Assembly (NCBI GenBank): GCA_032433595.1
Contig: JASWJB010000034.1
Span: 62,001 to 126,000 of the forward strand
Reading direction: 5' to 3'
From: Conoideocrella luteorostrata
Taxonomy: Eukaryota; Ascomycota; Sordariomycetes; Hypocreales; Clavicipitaceae
DNA: 64,000 nt
Position 1 is the first letter of the stretch; every line of letters starts with the position of its first letter. Under the pieces are notes generated by a model that was not told the origin of the DNA, ran no database searches, and saw nothing but the letters and a program-made list of their open reading frames with translations. A program made the position numbers and the translations under genes. This document shows, one piece after another, positions 12,401-24,793 of this stretch.

Positions 12401-14162
12401 TATGAATCGTCTATTTCGATATATTGCCCCAAAACTGGAAGCTGGCTGGGTGAAGCTGGACGGCAACCGACGAGTCTTCGCTTTACTGCTGTCAAGATTA
12501 CGCATTTTGGACGCATCTCATTTTGACAAACTCATGGCTGATTGGATCAGTCATATCAGAACCCTGAAGCGACGGCCTGCGCTCCCAGAACTCTTTCCGT
12601 TACTTGTCAGCCTAGGGTGTCTATCAATATCCACGATCCTCCAGACAGCAAATGCTGGGTCCCTGATGACCGAAGCATCGGCCGAGTCGCCAGTATCAAA
12701 ATCCGCAACCTATCTGCAGGAACTCCTTCAGTTGACCATTATGAAACTTCCGACGACAGCCACACTCGATGCTGAAGAGGCCTACCGGTTCCGCATCGAA
12801 CAGCAAAGTGCTAAGTTTGAGCATACCAGAGCATTGGTGCTTTTAATACGAAACTCAATGATTGAATATTCTGCTCTTCAGGCCTCTGAGGAGATGGTTC
12901 AGCTGCCTCTCGACGGTGCGGAGTGCCAGTACAACCTTTTGGAGACCATGCGATCGTTGGTTGTGGCAGATACCGCGGCTGTGGCAGAAGTGTTGAATAT
13001 GAGTACGTTGCCACTTGCGGCGACAGCGTTGGCCCACAGGATTGTCACAAAGCTTTTGTTGCCTGAGGACGACTCGGATCAACATCCATCATTTGACCAG
13101 ATTTTATGCCTTGCGAACGATTTGACAATGCCGTTCTGTCAGTTGAAGCTCAATCTTGATCTTTCGAATAACTTGCCCGGCACAGCGGATGGTGGCGAAG
13201 GAAGCCGTCCTCGTTTCGAATCTTTCGCTAAGGCAATGGACAATGCCATTGAATCTCAGAACATTATGTGGACAAGCATGTTACCGTGTCTAAGTGACGA
13301 CATCACGCACGGCCTAAATACGGAGGCTCATACGAGGTTCCTTGACTTGATGCCGTCGAGCAAGTCTGAGACAATTGCTGACGATACCACGGACGCAAAT
13401 CGGATCCATCTTGCTGAAAACCTTCTTGAGGTCATTGAAGCCATTATATGCGGCCAGCCGCCGTCAAAGTCGGCATCCCTCACTAGCAACCTGGTTGACA
13501 AGCTTTCAGACCTCTGTGAAATCATCTCGTCACAGGACGAAGACCATTTTCTCGCAAAGAGGGAAGTCTTGGGTCGCTGGCTTCCTGTCTTGTTGAGATT
13601 CATCACTCTACATAGTACTTCTTTCGAGGCAGCAAACACTGCAACCCCAGGCTCTACGAATTCACTAAAGCCCACAAATACGGCAAATCACGAAGCGAGA
13701 GCTCGCATTATCATTGCCTTGTGTAGCCTCCTGGTAGAGATCGAGGCGTTGCCTCAAGAAATCACGGGGCCGTTGAGCCAACAAATTTTCGACATGGCGG
13801 TCCTCTTGGTGGATGCGCTTCCAGATGACTTGCGCATCCAATGCGCGAGATCCATCCTCTTTTTACCTGGAACGGCAACAAATACAAGCACCACATCAGA
13901 TCCACGCATGTATTATCTGTTTAGCACGCCACGCCCCACGGCCGCCGAGAATCTTAAGCTCGCATACCGCGATAAGTCGTCCATACCATACACTGCTGCG
14001 GCTAGAGGCATGGGAGCTATGTATGGCATTGGCATGTCAAGCGAGCGCCTCAGTCCTTTCGTCCTTCGTCGCTGGGAGATACTTAGTGAGCCGACTCCTA
14101 ACGTTGGCGAAAACGACACGAGTCTCAGCTTGGGACTGTTTGAAGCCATCAAGATTCAGTAA
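9443..14162 (+). CDS. MED12: Mediator complex subunit 12 (Srb8)
   Basis: This is a subunit of the Mediator CDK8 kinase module, which reversibly associates with core Mediator and controls RNA polymerase II transcription in the nucleus. Three exons read 9443-10650, 10717-10921 and 10974-14162 (1533 aa). Intron 1 has GTAAGT...CGCCAG. Intron 2 (52 nt) has GTATGG, a perfect CTAAC branch and TTTACAG; both junctions keep phase. The N-terminal ~190 residues are a Ser/Arg/Pro-rich low-complexity region. The conserved block DFFPWSGVHHEDEWSTE comes next, then the Med12 domain at about 282-355 (TFKPPPRVTL...LDQCLNKNVPTERAVWLAKC). The rest is a long helical region typical of fungal Med12, which is usually 1500-1700 aa. 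The gene converges on the RhoGAP gene to its right. Confidence 0.93.
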
Positions 14163-15378
14163 AGCATCGTTGCCTGTCATCACTTACCATACTACGACAA
14201 TTACTCATGTTTACAAGTTTCTCTGAGTGTTACTTTTATTGCCACTTTTTTTATATGGGTCGATACCGCTTCATGACTATTCTTTGAATTGTTTTGTTCA
14301 ACTTGTCGTACTACTGTGTTTACTGTTTTCTTTTAAGTTTGTGGGATACCCCGAGTATGATTGTTACGACACAATGGGACGGGACGAGGAAATATTCAAG
14401 AATAACATGTCATGGGAAACAAGTATATATTTTTCTATCTGCTCAAGAAGAGTTCATACGGCGAGTGGAACAATGAAGGTTGCAAAGCATGTACATACAC
14501 ACACACACACTGGTGTTTTGTTGGGTTTTGACGCGTCCTTTTTTCTGGATGGGTTTCTTGTCCCCTTTTGCATCAGGCCGATTTGTGTGGGTTTGTTGTC
14601 GTCCAATTCCAAGGATGATGGTAGCTTGCCTATCTTCTCGGAAAGGAACGAGGAAGGACGCATAGGACTGGCTCTGGCTTTTTATTTTTATTTTTGGAAC
14701 TTGGCACGCAAGCACATTGGGATAGATGGCGGTAGGTATGGCGGGGAACAGGGGCGGGGGCTTGCGCGGCCAGTGCAGTGGAGATGGAAGTTTTGCTGTC
14801 AGGCATGACGACTGGAGTGAGGCGGTGATCATTTTTGTATCTATTTTTGGGTGTTGGGGGCGCGCAGTTGTTCATATAGACTTCAACATCATCATCATCG
14901 TCATCATCATACGAACTATTTGCCTCATGATGTCACTAATCTTTTTTGAAGCACTTTGGGCGTGATTTTTGATGGCTTTCTCGAGTGCAAGCGCAAGCTT
15001 AAATCTTAGTATGCGTTGACGACATGTTCGGCTAGTGTGCATGATGTAGCTAAGACAAAGGATACGCGAAATCCTCCCCAAATCCGCAACACGGAATCAT
15101 ACACCCCAGTGAGGCCTCGAAACATAAGAAACACGGAAAGACCACTACTACTACTCTACGAATAATGAATAAATGACACGCCAATGCAAAAACAAAGAAA
15201 GAAAAAGTATATGAGAAGAACACGTCCCGTACATGTGATAAGGGCAGTCGTTGACAGAAAGAAGAAGCAAAAAAAAAAAAGAAAAAAAAAGAGGAGAGAT
15301 AATCAGCGTAGTTAGATGTAATTAGCATCGTTTGGTTACGGCTACCGTTGACTTTATTCCACCGGACTGCCCACCCAC
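14163..15378. other. Convergent 3' intergenic region
   Basis: This is 1.2 kb between the 3' ends of med12 and the RhoGAP gene. It holds a short (AC)n run near 14497-14511, a CATCATCATCAT-type trinucleotide tract near 14886-14910 and an A-rich tract near 15270-15290. Overlapping open frames at 14227-14965 lie on both strands and look like chance. It most likely holds the two 3' UTRs. Confidence 0.6.
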
Positions 15379-18048
15379 CTAATCCTCATCAAAGATCTGA
15401 TACGTATTCTGCAGAATAGTATCAATCACCTTGATCTGCCAGCCGGCGTCGGCGATAGCAGTGCTAGGATCAGAGCCCATGAGGGTGGGTCCAAAAATGA
15501 CGGCCAAGTTGTGCGAGTTCATGCGGTTGATGTGAGATTTGTCCATGATGCGGTGCAGATGGAGTGTTGTGGCACGGAGGGTGGCGTAATTGGGATCGGG
15601 GAGGGCGTTGATGATGGCGTGGAGAGAGTCTCGGCGGACAATGTCGTCTTCGTGTTCTGGTTGAAAGGGAGTTAAGGTCAGCTTCATAAACTCTTATACA
15701 CTCTGTTTGAAGAGGGGAGAGGGGAGGGAGGGATAGGGGTGGAAACGTACTGGCTGCATTGACGAATGCATCGTGGTGCTCTAGTGTGAAGAGCGGGTCA
15801 GGAAGATCTCGGAAGAATTGCTTGAGCAGACCAGTCACGCCGTTGACGTCGTGATAGAAATTCTCGGGGTTTCTGAAATCAAGGGCAGGATTTGAAGATT
15901 CTGTATACCAAAGGTGAGGCGTTAGTTTATTGCCACGAATTTACAATCCAGGCCGGAAGAGAACTCACCAGCATCGAACATGCCCTTGAGCTTGTTAATA
16001 TGGTTCAAGGAACCAGACTGCCGGTAGATACCCTCGACGGCTAGTCCATACATGTCTACGGCCTGAATGCACTGATAGACCACCATCGGCACGGCCAACC
16101 CATCTCGCTCATACAGTCGGCTTAACGAGACACCAAACACAGGCTTAGAAGATGCTGGCATATTTCTGGGTGTTGCGGCATATGCTGGGGGTGGCGCACC
16201 ACCATATCCAGGACCACTCACTGGGCCACCGCTACGAGGATCCTTGTCACCTGAAAACTGAGATCCCGGCGGAGGCGTCGATGATTGTGGCGATGACTGA
16301 GAGCCTTGGAATGATAGAGCTCCAAGTTGAGGCGGTCCTTGCGAGCTCATCGTGTTGTTTCTAAACTGGGAAGCCGGCTGGGTAGAGTTCCTCACCGAAA
16401 ATTGCTGCTGTTGCTGTGGAGGAACTGGCTGGCTCAGCATGTTACCCTGACTGAAGCTACGGCCATGGGTTTGACCGTATGGTCGGGTTGGATCTGGCAG
16501 GCCGCTCTGCGGAGGTCCTGATGATGACCCTTGTGGTGGCATGGTACCCCCCATGGAACCAAAGTTTCCAGTACTGCTCCGGGAGCCCGTGCTGAACGGC
16601 TGATTTGCAGGCATATCCAGCGGTCCAGACGTCTGGCCAGCCATCTGGTGCATATGAGTGCTCTGCGATGGAGGTTGGCTAACTGAGGACACAGGAGGGC
16701 TTAAGATCTGAAGACGGAAGTAAGCAAGGTGATTTAACTGATGATGGTATTCAGGTTGAGAACTCACCGGGTTGCGCTCGTATTTCACCTCAGTATACGG
16801 TTGAATCTTGCTATGATGACTGGAGACGTAGTCATTGGTATCCTTTTCATTATCAATGGCAGCAACAGCTTGGCGCAAACTTCGAGGCTGGCCGGCACCC
16901 TCTGCGCCTTGGTTTTGGAATGGGCTAACGATCAAGCCATTGCCAAGCAATAGCTTCTCGTTGAAGGCAGCTACAGTGTTGTCAGTTCTAGTACGTAGGC
17001 AAGGGACAAAAAGCGGTATCGGATGGAACATACCAAACTTCTGCATCTGCAGCGTTACAGCAGAATCGGTCTCGGAAATAAGTTCATGAAGAGCCTTGAC
17101 GGCTTCGGGCCGAGCAGACTTCTCCAGATGGGCCTTCTCGTTCTGTAATGTCTGGACGTGGCTTTGATACGTCTGGTCGGCTGTCTGAACCTTCCGATGC
17201 AGATCCTCCTCCTGTTGGGCAGCAGACTTGTGCGCCTTGAATGCGCCGAGCACCTTGCCGCCTTGCCTTGCCTCGCCGGTCCTTGCACGGTCGTACTCTT
17301 CGGCAAGGGAGTCGTATTTTGCCTTGCTCTTGCGCATCACCTGCTCCAGATCTGCTACCTTGTGCTCCGCTGCCAAGCCATTCGTCTTCCACATCTTTCG
17401 TCCGCGTTCTCCGTTTGCAACCAATTCCAACAAGTCCTCGTGCATTTGGTGCAGCGAAGCGGCGAATTGCGATCCGTTCTCAGCCATGCGGTCGTGGATG
17501 AAGACCATCTCGTCATACGATCGGGAGAATGTGCCTTGGCGATGTTCAGGGCGACGCGAATTGTCTTGAGTCAACCGACACAGTTTTCGAAGGCTTTGCG
17601 CATGGTCGTCCTCGAGTATAGATCGCTTTTTCAGAAACAAGGCGAATTCCTTGGCAGACGCCACGCTTTGTTTCAAGCGATTCAACAAGGTAGGGATTCC
17701 GAGCTATTCAAAGGTCAGTCAGTGCACGGCGAAACGGGGCAAAGAAGTTGGAGCTGGTACCTCTGAAGCCATGACTTCGCTGACATGCTTCGCAACTGTC
17801 GGGTCGACGGCTGGTTTGGCTTGTTCATCCATCACGGGAGCGGTAGCGGACGGTCCTTGCTCGGACGGGCGATTATCTTGTGCCTCGCCGCTCCGTTTGC
17901 CATCTGAGCCGACCTCTGCACCCGCAGCCTCACTCTCCAATTGGGAGGGCTTTGGGTCATCCGCAGTCAAGCTGCTTGTTCTTTCATGATGGAGCTGTTG
18001 AGGGGCCGGCAGGGTGTCATCGTCCGCTGAGCTTCGCAAGTCGGCCAT
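15379..18048 (-). CDS. RGD1: F-BAR and RhoGAP domain protein, Rgd1-like
   Basis: This is a GTPase-activating protein for Rho-family GTPases (Rho3/Rho4 in yeast) that binds membranes through its F-BAR domain at sites of polarised growth and septation. Six exons read 18048-17761, 17703-17034, 16970-16768, 16707-15969, 15900-15751 and 15656-15379, all joining in frame to 775 aa. The acidic low-complexity N-terminus is residues 1-96. The F-BAR domain is about 97-390 (LNRLKQSVASAKEFALFLKK, then a long charged coiled coil). A Gln/Ser/Pro-rich linker spans about 400-570. RhoGAP runs from about 575 to 770, with the arginine finger in the GIYRQSG motif near 615 and the conserved LLKQFFRDLPDPLF and NLAVIFGPTL segments. 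Intron 3 (16767-16708) is 60 nt, in frame and stop-free, so retention would add 20 residues to the linker. The yeast protein is 666 aa; the extra length here is linker. Confidence 0.92.
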
Positions 18049-20001
18049 GGTAGTTGATAGCACAAATGTTGTCGTTGAAAGGTTGCGGCTGGAGGGGAGG
18101 AGGGGAACGACTGAGATTTTGGTTCACCGATCTCTCGGCAGCAGCAGACGGCTTATAACGACTCGTCACCGGCTGGGCTCTGTGTTGTCAACCGCCGTTT
18201 GCGCATAGAAAAAACACCTCTCAAACGGGTGTGTTGAATTTGGAGCAAGCCGCGGGTGTGTGGGATGATGTCGTGGTATGCGATGTCCCTGCGCCTCCTG
18301 CTCCTGGCTAGTTGACGGGTTGTGCTGGTTGGTCGGCTGGTCGGCCGGGTGGGTGGGTGCTGGGCTTCACCTGGCTTACAACACACACAACTTGCCGGGT
18401 ACAAGTTTAGAAACGAACCCAACGGTTCACAGATGACGTTTGGGGGCGAACTGGCCTGCGGGGGGTGGCTGCGCAAACAAATCTTCAGTCGGGGCTGCGA
18501 AGAAGACAAAAAAGCAGTAAATGACAAGCGCCAGAAGCCCAATGCAAATGCCAATGCCATGGAGTGATGTATCCGTCGGGAGGCTTGCAGACTGGCGAGG
18601 CTCCTCAATGGTCAAGCAGCCTCGTAAATGGCCTGTCAGTGGCCTTAGCTCCAGGACTTCCAGGGCGCCAGTATGGGAACCCGGTTATAGCCCCATCCTG
18701 CGGCGAGGCGATGACGACGTCTGAGTTTTGGCACTACCCCGTAACCGACAGCCAGTTGGTTGTGTTGCGGAGCACGCTGCGCAGGGAGCCTTTGTTGCCT
18801 TGCCTCCAACTACGGAGTACCGTTCGGAGTACGGAGTACGGAGTACAGTAATTAGTTACCTAACCACCATCCTGTATCATCCTGTGTAGCCGCTACTATC
18901 GCACAATACAAACGAGATATGGACGAGCCTTTCTTTACATGACGCGCGTAGTGCAGCACGAGACCTTCATCTCGGTGCCTCCTGCCTGTTTGCCTGCCCA
19001 TCCTGGTACCAGAATTGTCAGGCTCGTCGCATCTGCACTACATGCAGCTATGGCCAAGCCTGCTGCATAGGCAGTTAATTAAATGCCAAATTTGCATGAG
19101 GATGTGGCTCCTGGGCCGCTGTTCTCATTTGTTCCCCGTTTCTCACCACGAAAATCGTCGTGGACTTTCTCTCGCTGAGGCAATAGTTCCAATGCATTGG
19201 TGGTCACGGCCGCATGATGGGACAGTTTTCACACGCTTTAAGTTTAATTTTAAATAAGGTTTAGACTCGTAATGGCCGCTACATATTGTTAGTATAATTC
19301 CATGCCTCTGGAGTACAACTTGATTGACTGTTTGTGAGACGTGGTTCTCAGCAGTCACGTTCTCCCATCAGATTGCACGCAACTCCTATAGGAAAACAAA
19401 ATGAGTCCCTGCGACGCCAATTAGGCTCCGGTCCATCACGGGAAGTCGAGCCGTGAGGCGCAGCAGTGACGTATCCAACTTCTGCCACAAATTGAGACCC
19501 GAAATTGGACATCGCGACGTGTATCGCCGTCTTATGTAGTGTGGAAATCGCATATGTTGGCCCTGCTTCGATAAACCATGTGTGACACACATCTCGCCAC
19601 AACAGTATATACAGCAAAAGCCATGGGGGACTAAGATAATTAAAACCAAAAAAAAAAAAAAACTGATCGTCATCAGTGCAGTTCACGCCATTTAACAAGG
19701 AACCATAACAAATTGTGTTCAATAGTGTTTTTTTTATGCTGATGAAAAACACAGCTCTGGTACCTGAATAAACAGTGCTGAGAAAAAATGAGCCTGAGTA
19801 TTTTCCCTCGACTAGGTAAACCTGCCGGCTATGCTACTTGACAACCTCGAATCAAGGAGACCATTGTCCAGCGCCTCAACCCCGAAAGAATTCGACCCGA
19901 TTTTTGATACTCGTGCACTCTGAAATCAACCACGTCTACTCCGTGTAGACCGTCGTATTTCGTCATCCGCCCAGCCATTACCATCCACCAACTTTATTTT
20001 T
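18049..20001. other. Intergenic region with tandem CGGAGTAC cluster
   Basis: About 2 kb between the RhoGAP start and the eS28 stop. It contains a tandem group of TACGGAGTAC-type repeats at 18811-18846. An AT-rich tract with a poly-A run is near 19648-19662. Open frames at 18153-18608 and 19348-19752 lack domains and splice partners. The 1 kb before 18048 is probably the RhoGAP promoter. Confidence 0.55.
18811..18846. repeat. Tandem cluster of the TACGGAGTAC motif
   Basis: Four CGGAGTAC units stand head to tail within 36 bp: one intact TACGGAGTAC, a short CGTT spacer, then three overlapping units that share their TAC ends. It is the densest occurrence of a motif that is otherwise found singly across the intergenic DNA of this window. 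Confidence 0.8.
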
Positions 20002-20536
20002 TTATCGCAGACGTCTGGCCTCACGTTCGGACTCGAGCAGGCAAAGGATGTCGTCCTCACGAACTGTATAGTATTAGCATAACCGAATTCCCTCTTGTCT
20101 CGGGCATGCGAATCGTGACAGCCATTTGAGCATGAACGCAAAAAGTGGAGGACATACCGGGTCCCTTGACGTTACGGATGATAGATCGGGTCTGGTCATC
20201 CATGAACTCGACACGAACCTGGGTAACACCACCTCGAGAGCCTATTAAATCAATTTGTTAGCCACCTATTCTAACATAACCTCCCACCATATCTCGAACG
20301 GAATCTCCCTAGATCACTGGAACCAAGAAATGCAGGATAAATTTTCCTAGTTCAGCAATAGGAAGATATCCGGGCCTAAGAGGTGGGCAAGCAAGAGCCG
20401 AGTTCAACATATAGATAATAATTTTCGTCTATGAATCTGTCGTGCATCTTGTCGAAGGGAAGCAATGTATCGTACCAGTGCGGCCGAGAACTCGGGTCAC
20501 CTTGACCAACTTGACTGGCGCCTTTGAGGAATCCAT
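20002..20536 (-). CDS. RPS28: Small ribosomal subunit protein eS28
   Basis: This is a structural protein of the 40S subunit near the mRNA exit/E site. Three short exons (20536-20476, 20241-20158 and 20063-20002) join exactly to 68 aa, the usual length of the family. Conserved segments are visible across all exons: [15 protein letters not shown] at the first junction, [13 protein letters not shown] in exon 2 and [19 protein letters not shown] at the C-terminus. The introns of 234 and 94 nt begin GTACGA and GTATGT and end in TAG and CAG. No single open frame of normal size marks this gene, so it is easily missed. Ribosomal protein genes with introns this close to the start are normal in fungi. 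Confidence 0.95.
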
Positions 20537-21010
20537 TGTGAAATTTTGTGCTTTTGAAGTTGACGTGTGGTGTATATCGAAGGAAAAGCGAAATTAGACA
20601 AAAGATTCCCGTACTCGTGATTGAGAAAAGTGGATGACCTGCTATTTTGTGCCATCCGGCAGGATTTTCGACGCTCCAGTCAGTGGGAGTCCGTGGGCCT
20701 CGCCAGGCGAACAAAGGTCACGTGCTGTATCAGAAAGCCCCAAGACGCAGCCCCAATTTCCGGCGTCGGTGTCTCTCGGATGATATGATAATCCGAGTGC
20801 ATAAAATGCTGCATAAAATAGGCAGGCTCAGGATTGGCCGAGATGGCCTTCGTACGTTCATGAGTATTCTCACGATCAAGATTTTTTGTAGCCCGTAATT
20901 TCATTTCTTTGCCCTCTTGACATGTCATATTTTCTCCTTTTCCTTCTAGCAGATACATTAACGTAGCACATCCCTAGTAGGTCAGCACGTGATCAATGCC
21001 TGATTCCATC

Positions 21011-21026
21011 TACGGAGTACTCCGTA
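21011..21026. repeat. Perfect 16-bp palindrome TACGGAGTACTCCGTA
   Basis: Two inverted copies of TACGGAGTA overlap by the central GTAC and form an exact inverted repeat. It is the only fully symmetrical instance of the dispersed motif in the window. It could be a dimeric binding site or simply the ancestral form of the dispersed element. Confidence 0.8.
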
Positions 21027-22019
21027 AATACGAAGTAGATGATGTCTCTGATGATCTATATCCCTGCACTGAGGGTAAGAGCCGCTGAGGACTCAGCTGT
21101 CCTGCAGCCACATTCGGGCATATGCGCACTCTTGACGAGTTGTCTTTGCCCCCCCCCCCCCCCTTTTCTCCTCCGGCACTTACATGACAAGCTAGGTAAG
21201 CTGAGGCTGCATGTCTCCGGCGTTGTTTCTGGCGTGCATCATTACTGTAGAAATTTTGAAGTCTTGCGGTTTCAGTTTTATTTTTGAGCAGCGTCTCCGC
21301 AAGATGGGACGAGATGATTTTATCAAAGGCGGCGCAATTTCAAATGCAGACGAGGGGGGACTGGTCATCTGGATCGTAGTTCTGAAGTGTGCCTGCCCCC
21401 TTCCGAGTTGATCTCTCGAACGGTCACGAGAACAATCATTTCATAGAAAAATTTGACGGGTCAGTGCCATGATCTTGTTTTGCCGAATACATCTGCTAGG
21501 GGTCCATGGCACACTTTATTGCGCCATTAGCAACATTCAACGGCTGGAACATTGTCCTGGGCCTGACTCACACCCCCCGACAAGAGTTACTTCACGGCCA
21601 AATTGATGCAAAATTTACAGAAGCAGAAGAGTTAGCCGTTGCAGTTGAGCTTCGACTTAAATGAATCGATCAAAATTTTATGTACGACATTAAGAAGAGA
21701 GAGATTTACCGTTTGCAACCATGAATTTGCTCACTCTCGTCCTCGCAGCAACTCGTACATCTCCTATCATCATCACCTTCATCACGCCCAGAACCTCGTG
21801 CTCTTCCTAAATCGTAAAGCTAGAGATCTACCATTCGAGCAGCCCACGTACAGCCCGCCGACACGTCTGGCCGCCGTAGGTACGGCGTTCTTCGCAAGCC
21901 GGTCGGTATGGTTGCTGACGAGATTCTGGCAACAATGGCCAATGCGGATACTAAGCCCGGCCCGTGCCACCACGGAACGGTCGAAGATCCCGCATAATGA
22001 GATTGAAGACAGATAACTG

Positions 22020-22270
22020 AGAAGCAAAATAAATATTACATTTTTGGATAGCACTACCTCAATGGGAGTTACTAATCCTTAGCTTAGTAGAGATACTACC
22101 AAGCTACTAGAGGAGCCTTGCTCCAAGAACTCATTACAATCAATCAATTATCTAATTCAGAGCAGACCTCCTTGGTTGGCTTGAGAGTATCTTTACTAAG
22201 CTTGAGATTAGTGGCACCCTCTGAGCCAGCAGCATCAGAAATTGTATGGACATAATTATGTAATTATGTG
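22020..22270. repeat. TA-rich patch resembling a RIP-mutated relic
   Basis: The local base composition shifts to TA-rich sequence with many TA dinucleotides and stop codons, unlike the flanks. Read on the minus strand, a short protein-like stretch (DAAGSEGATNLKLSKDTLK) breaks into stops. This is the usual look of an old element mutated by C-to-T change in repeats. No terminal repeats or target duplications were seen, so the identity of the element is unknown. Confidence 0.35.
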
Positions 22271-22653
22271 AGCCTTTCTATCCAGCAGTGACCCTTTGGT
22301 ACGTGCAAAACACATTTCGTATATGTCCAGGGGTCCCATCCCATTTGTCCAAACAAGACATTCTCCAGTAAGTCCTAGGTGTAAGATTACCAAATGACAA
22401 AATAGAAATCTTTGACCCCGTTAAGGCCGTAGTTCTTGCCTCTAGGGCGATGCGTTTCCAAATAAACAAATGAAAGCAGAATGTGATATATACAGAATGA
22501 AAGAAGAACAAAGGCATGATTGAATCATCGTAGTAGAAAGCAAGAGGTGGGAAGGAGAAACCCCCTCTTTGGAAAGAATTGAGAATATTCGCTTATCATG
22601 ATGAGTAAGTCGTCAGGATAAGTTCTGGAGGTTGATTCATCTGTCGCAAATCA

Positions 22654-24793
22654 TTACGCTGAATCTCCGGTTGTCGATGTATTTTCTGGCCAAGATGGCG
22701 AAGCCACCACGGCGTACCTCAGGCCGTCCTGCTCGTGTAGCTCCTTGCATTGTATTTCAATGGCAAGAGTCCATCTTGCCGTGCAGCGAGACTGACGCGC
22801 GTCAAAAGCGTTCTGAAAAGTCTCTTGCTCCCGCGATAGCCTTTCACTGAGCTCGCCTTTCTCTCTCAGGTGACCTTCAATGAGGCATTCGAGCTCGACT
22901 TCGTGTTTGTCGACAAGTTCCTCCATGCTCTTTGACTGGCGATCTCGCATCATGTTGATTTTTGCCTCATTCTGTCGTTCCAAATCATCGCGAAGGTTGT
23001 ACTGGTGCCCCAGATCCCGAAGGTTTTGTTCCGTAACAACTCTCGGAGGGTCGCTCGATCCATTTGGATTTTGTCCTAGACCGTCGCAATAAGCTTCCAT
23101 GTGCTTTATCCGAACTTTGATACTCCGTGCTGCCTGGTCTAATGATGTTCGAAGGTCCAACTCCTCCCTAATTTGACGATCTTCAAGTTGACTGGTGGCT
23201 TTTGTGTGCTTCTCCTTCATGCTCTCTTCCTCTTCAACCTGTTTGTTCTCTAAAGCGATCTCTTCCGCGGCCTGTCGAGCTTTCAAAGAGCTCTCAGCTG
23301 TCACCCTGAAACCCAACATCCGTTGCAACTCTTTGCCTTGAGATTCTAGTACGGCTTGGATACTTGGGTGAGCCATCGACCGTTCCATAGATTCCTCTTG
23401 CTCTGTAGCCAGAACAGCTTCGGATTCCGTTGCTTGTCGCTCTTCTTCTTTGCGTCTTTTAGCCAATTCCTCTTCTTCTCCTCTGCAAGCATTGGCACAG
23501 CCAGTAGTGATGTCCCAGACGCCTCCACAGGTATGACAAAATTGCGCTTTACACTCACAAGTCGCCAGTTCTGTAGCGTCAGCGAGCTCGACTAACCTGC
23601 GACATCTATAACATCGCCTCCAGCTTCCATCACCACCGATCTTGAGGGCGTCCAAGAGCTCCCAATCCTCAGGGCAATGCGTCCCGATAGCATGCGCATT
23701 ATGCTTACAAGTAGAGCAGACTTTAGTTTGACACTTGAGACAAGTTACTGCAGATGGCATGCAAGGATCTGTCTTCTTCAGAGGCGGTATAAACTCCCTG
23801 CATAAGGAATTGCAGCAAAATATCCTTGACTCAGACGGTATGCTGTATTGGAAAACTGCCTTCAAAAACAACTCTTGCGTGTCAATGTCGAGGGCTTGTT
23901 GCAAGGCTTCGGCTGTTACTGGTCGTGCGCAGCAACTGGGTGGCATATTCGACTCGTCTTGGATAGCCCGAGTCGCCAGGTCATTGAGACAGTGTGTGCA
24001 GTTCGCGTGTCCACATGGTAAGCTGTGCAGTGTGCCAGACTGACTAAATGGGGCATGGCATCTGAAGCAAGACCTAAGCAGTGAAATTTAATTAGCACAT
24101 GAAGGGATTTTTTTGGCGGGAATATAAACTCTTGATAGTAGGGAAATGTGTCGTGGTAACTCACACTGGGGTCTCAAAAATGCGAGCTGGTCTCTTTCTG
24201 AGTTTCATTCTGCTCCGAAAGCCTGAAGTAACGCCGGATAGGCTCTTTCTGGTACTGACGCTAAAGATGCTCTGACCTGAGCTCGCATTTTGGACAGCGC
24301 TTTTGGTGAACCTCGGCTCTTCATGAACGATGTCAACCTGGGCAAGATACTTTTCGTATGATGAGAAATTCAGGCTTCTGCCTAGACTTTTTTGTTGTAT
24401 GCTGTTGTCAATGGACGAGAGATTAGGGCTAGGAACACCGTAGATGGACGAGTGAGGAGTTAAATATGCGATTGTAGAGCCGTCGGACACAGTCGAAAAT
24501 GTCTGGTCTCTTGAAGTAGACTCGGTTGAGTCGGACATGGCACTTGAAGTGATACGATTAGCCTCCAACACGGTTGGCAAAGTGGCCATGATACCGAGAC
24601 CGTGTGCCTTTCTCAATAGTTCGCGATCATGCTGCAGTTCCGTCTTGTCAACAGGAAGATGCATCACCTCGGTGCAGTATTGGGCATCACCAAGCTCGGG
24701 GATTTGCACGGTTTCGTCCATGGTGGCAGGCAGGTAGCTAGATATCATGCTTGAATGAGAGTAGTACCTGTCTTGTGATGGAGAGTTAAGCAT
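22654..24793 (-). CDS. RBR-type (RING-IBR-RING2-like) E3 ligase family protein
   Basis: Two exons, 24793-24165 and 24073-22654, give 682 aa; the 91-nt intron has a GTGAGT donor and CTTAG acceptor. Residues 1-209 are Ser/Thr-rich and low complexity (an alternative start is the Met at residue 25). RING1 begins right after the intron, at about 212 (CFRCHAPF...LPCGHANCTHCLNDLA). The IBR follows near 295-345 (CCNSLCREF, CLKCQTKVCSTCKHNAH, CPED). RING2 is at 364-404 (CYRC...CECKAQFCHTCGGVWD). A long charged coiled coil rich in Glu/Lys fills residues 405-640. RBR ligases pass ubiquitin through a RING2 cysteine. Here the position of the usual GCNHMTC cysteine reads as threonine (about residue 377), so ligase activity is uncertain. 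Close fungal paralogs may share this change. Confidence 0.82.

Larger units (their letters stand above)
20537..22653. other. Intergenic region with palindrome and relic patch
   Basis: 2.1 kb between the eS28 start and the RBR-like gene's stop. It holds the eS28 promoter, a perfect 16-bp palindrome at 21011-21026, a poly-C run at 21149-21163 and a TA-rich patch at about 22020-22270. Open frames at 21039-21411 and 21639-22016 show no domain. Confidence 0.55.

Noticed and set aside
21639..22016. 125-aa plus-strand frame
   Set aside because: Low-complexity His/Arg stretches, an opposite-strand frame of similar length and no domain; it abuts a TA-rich patch.
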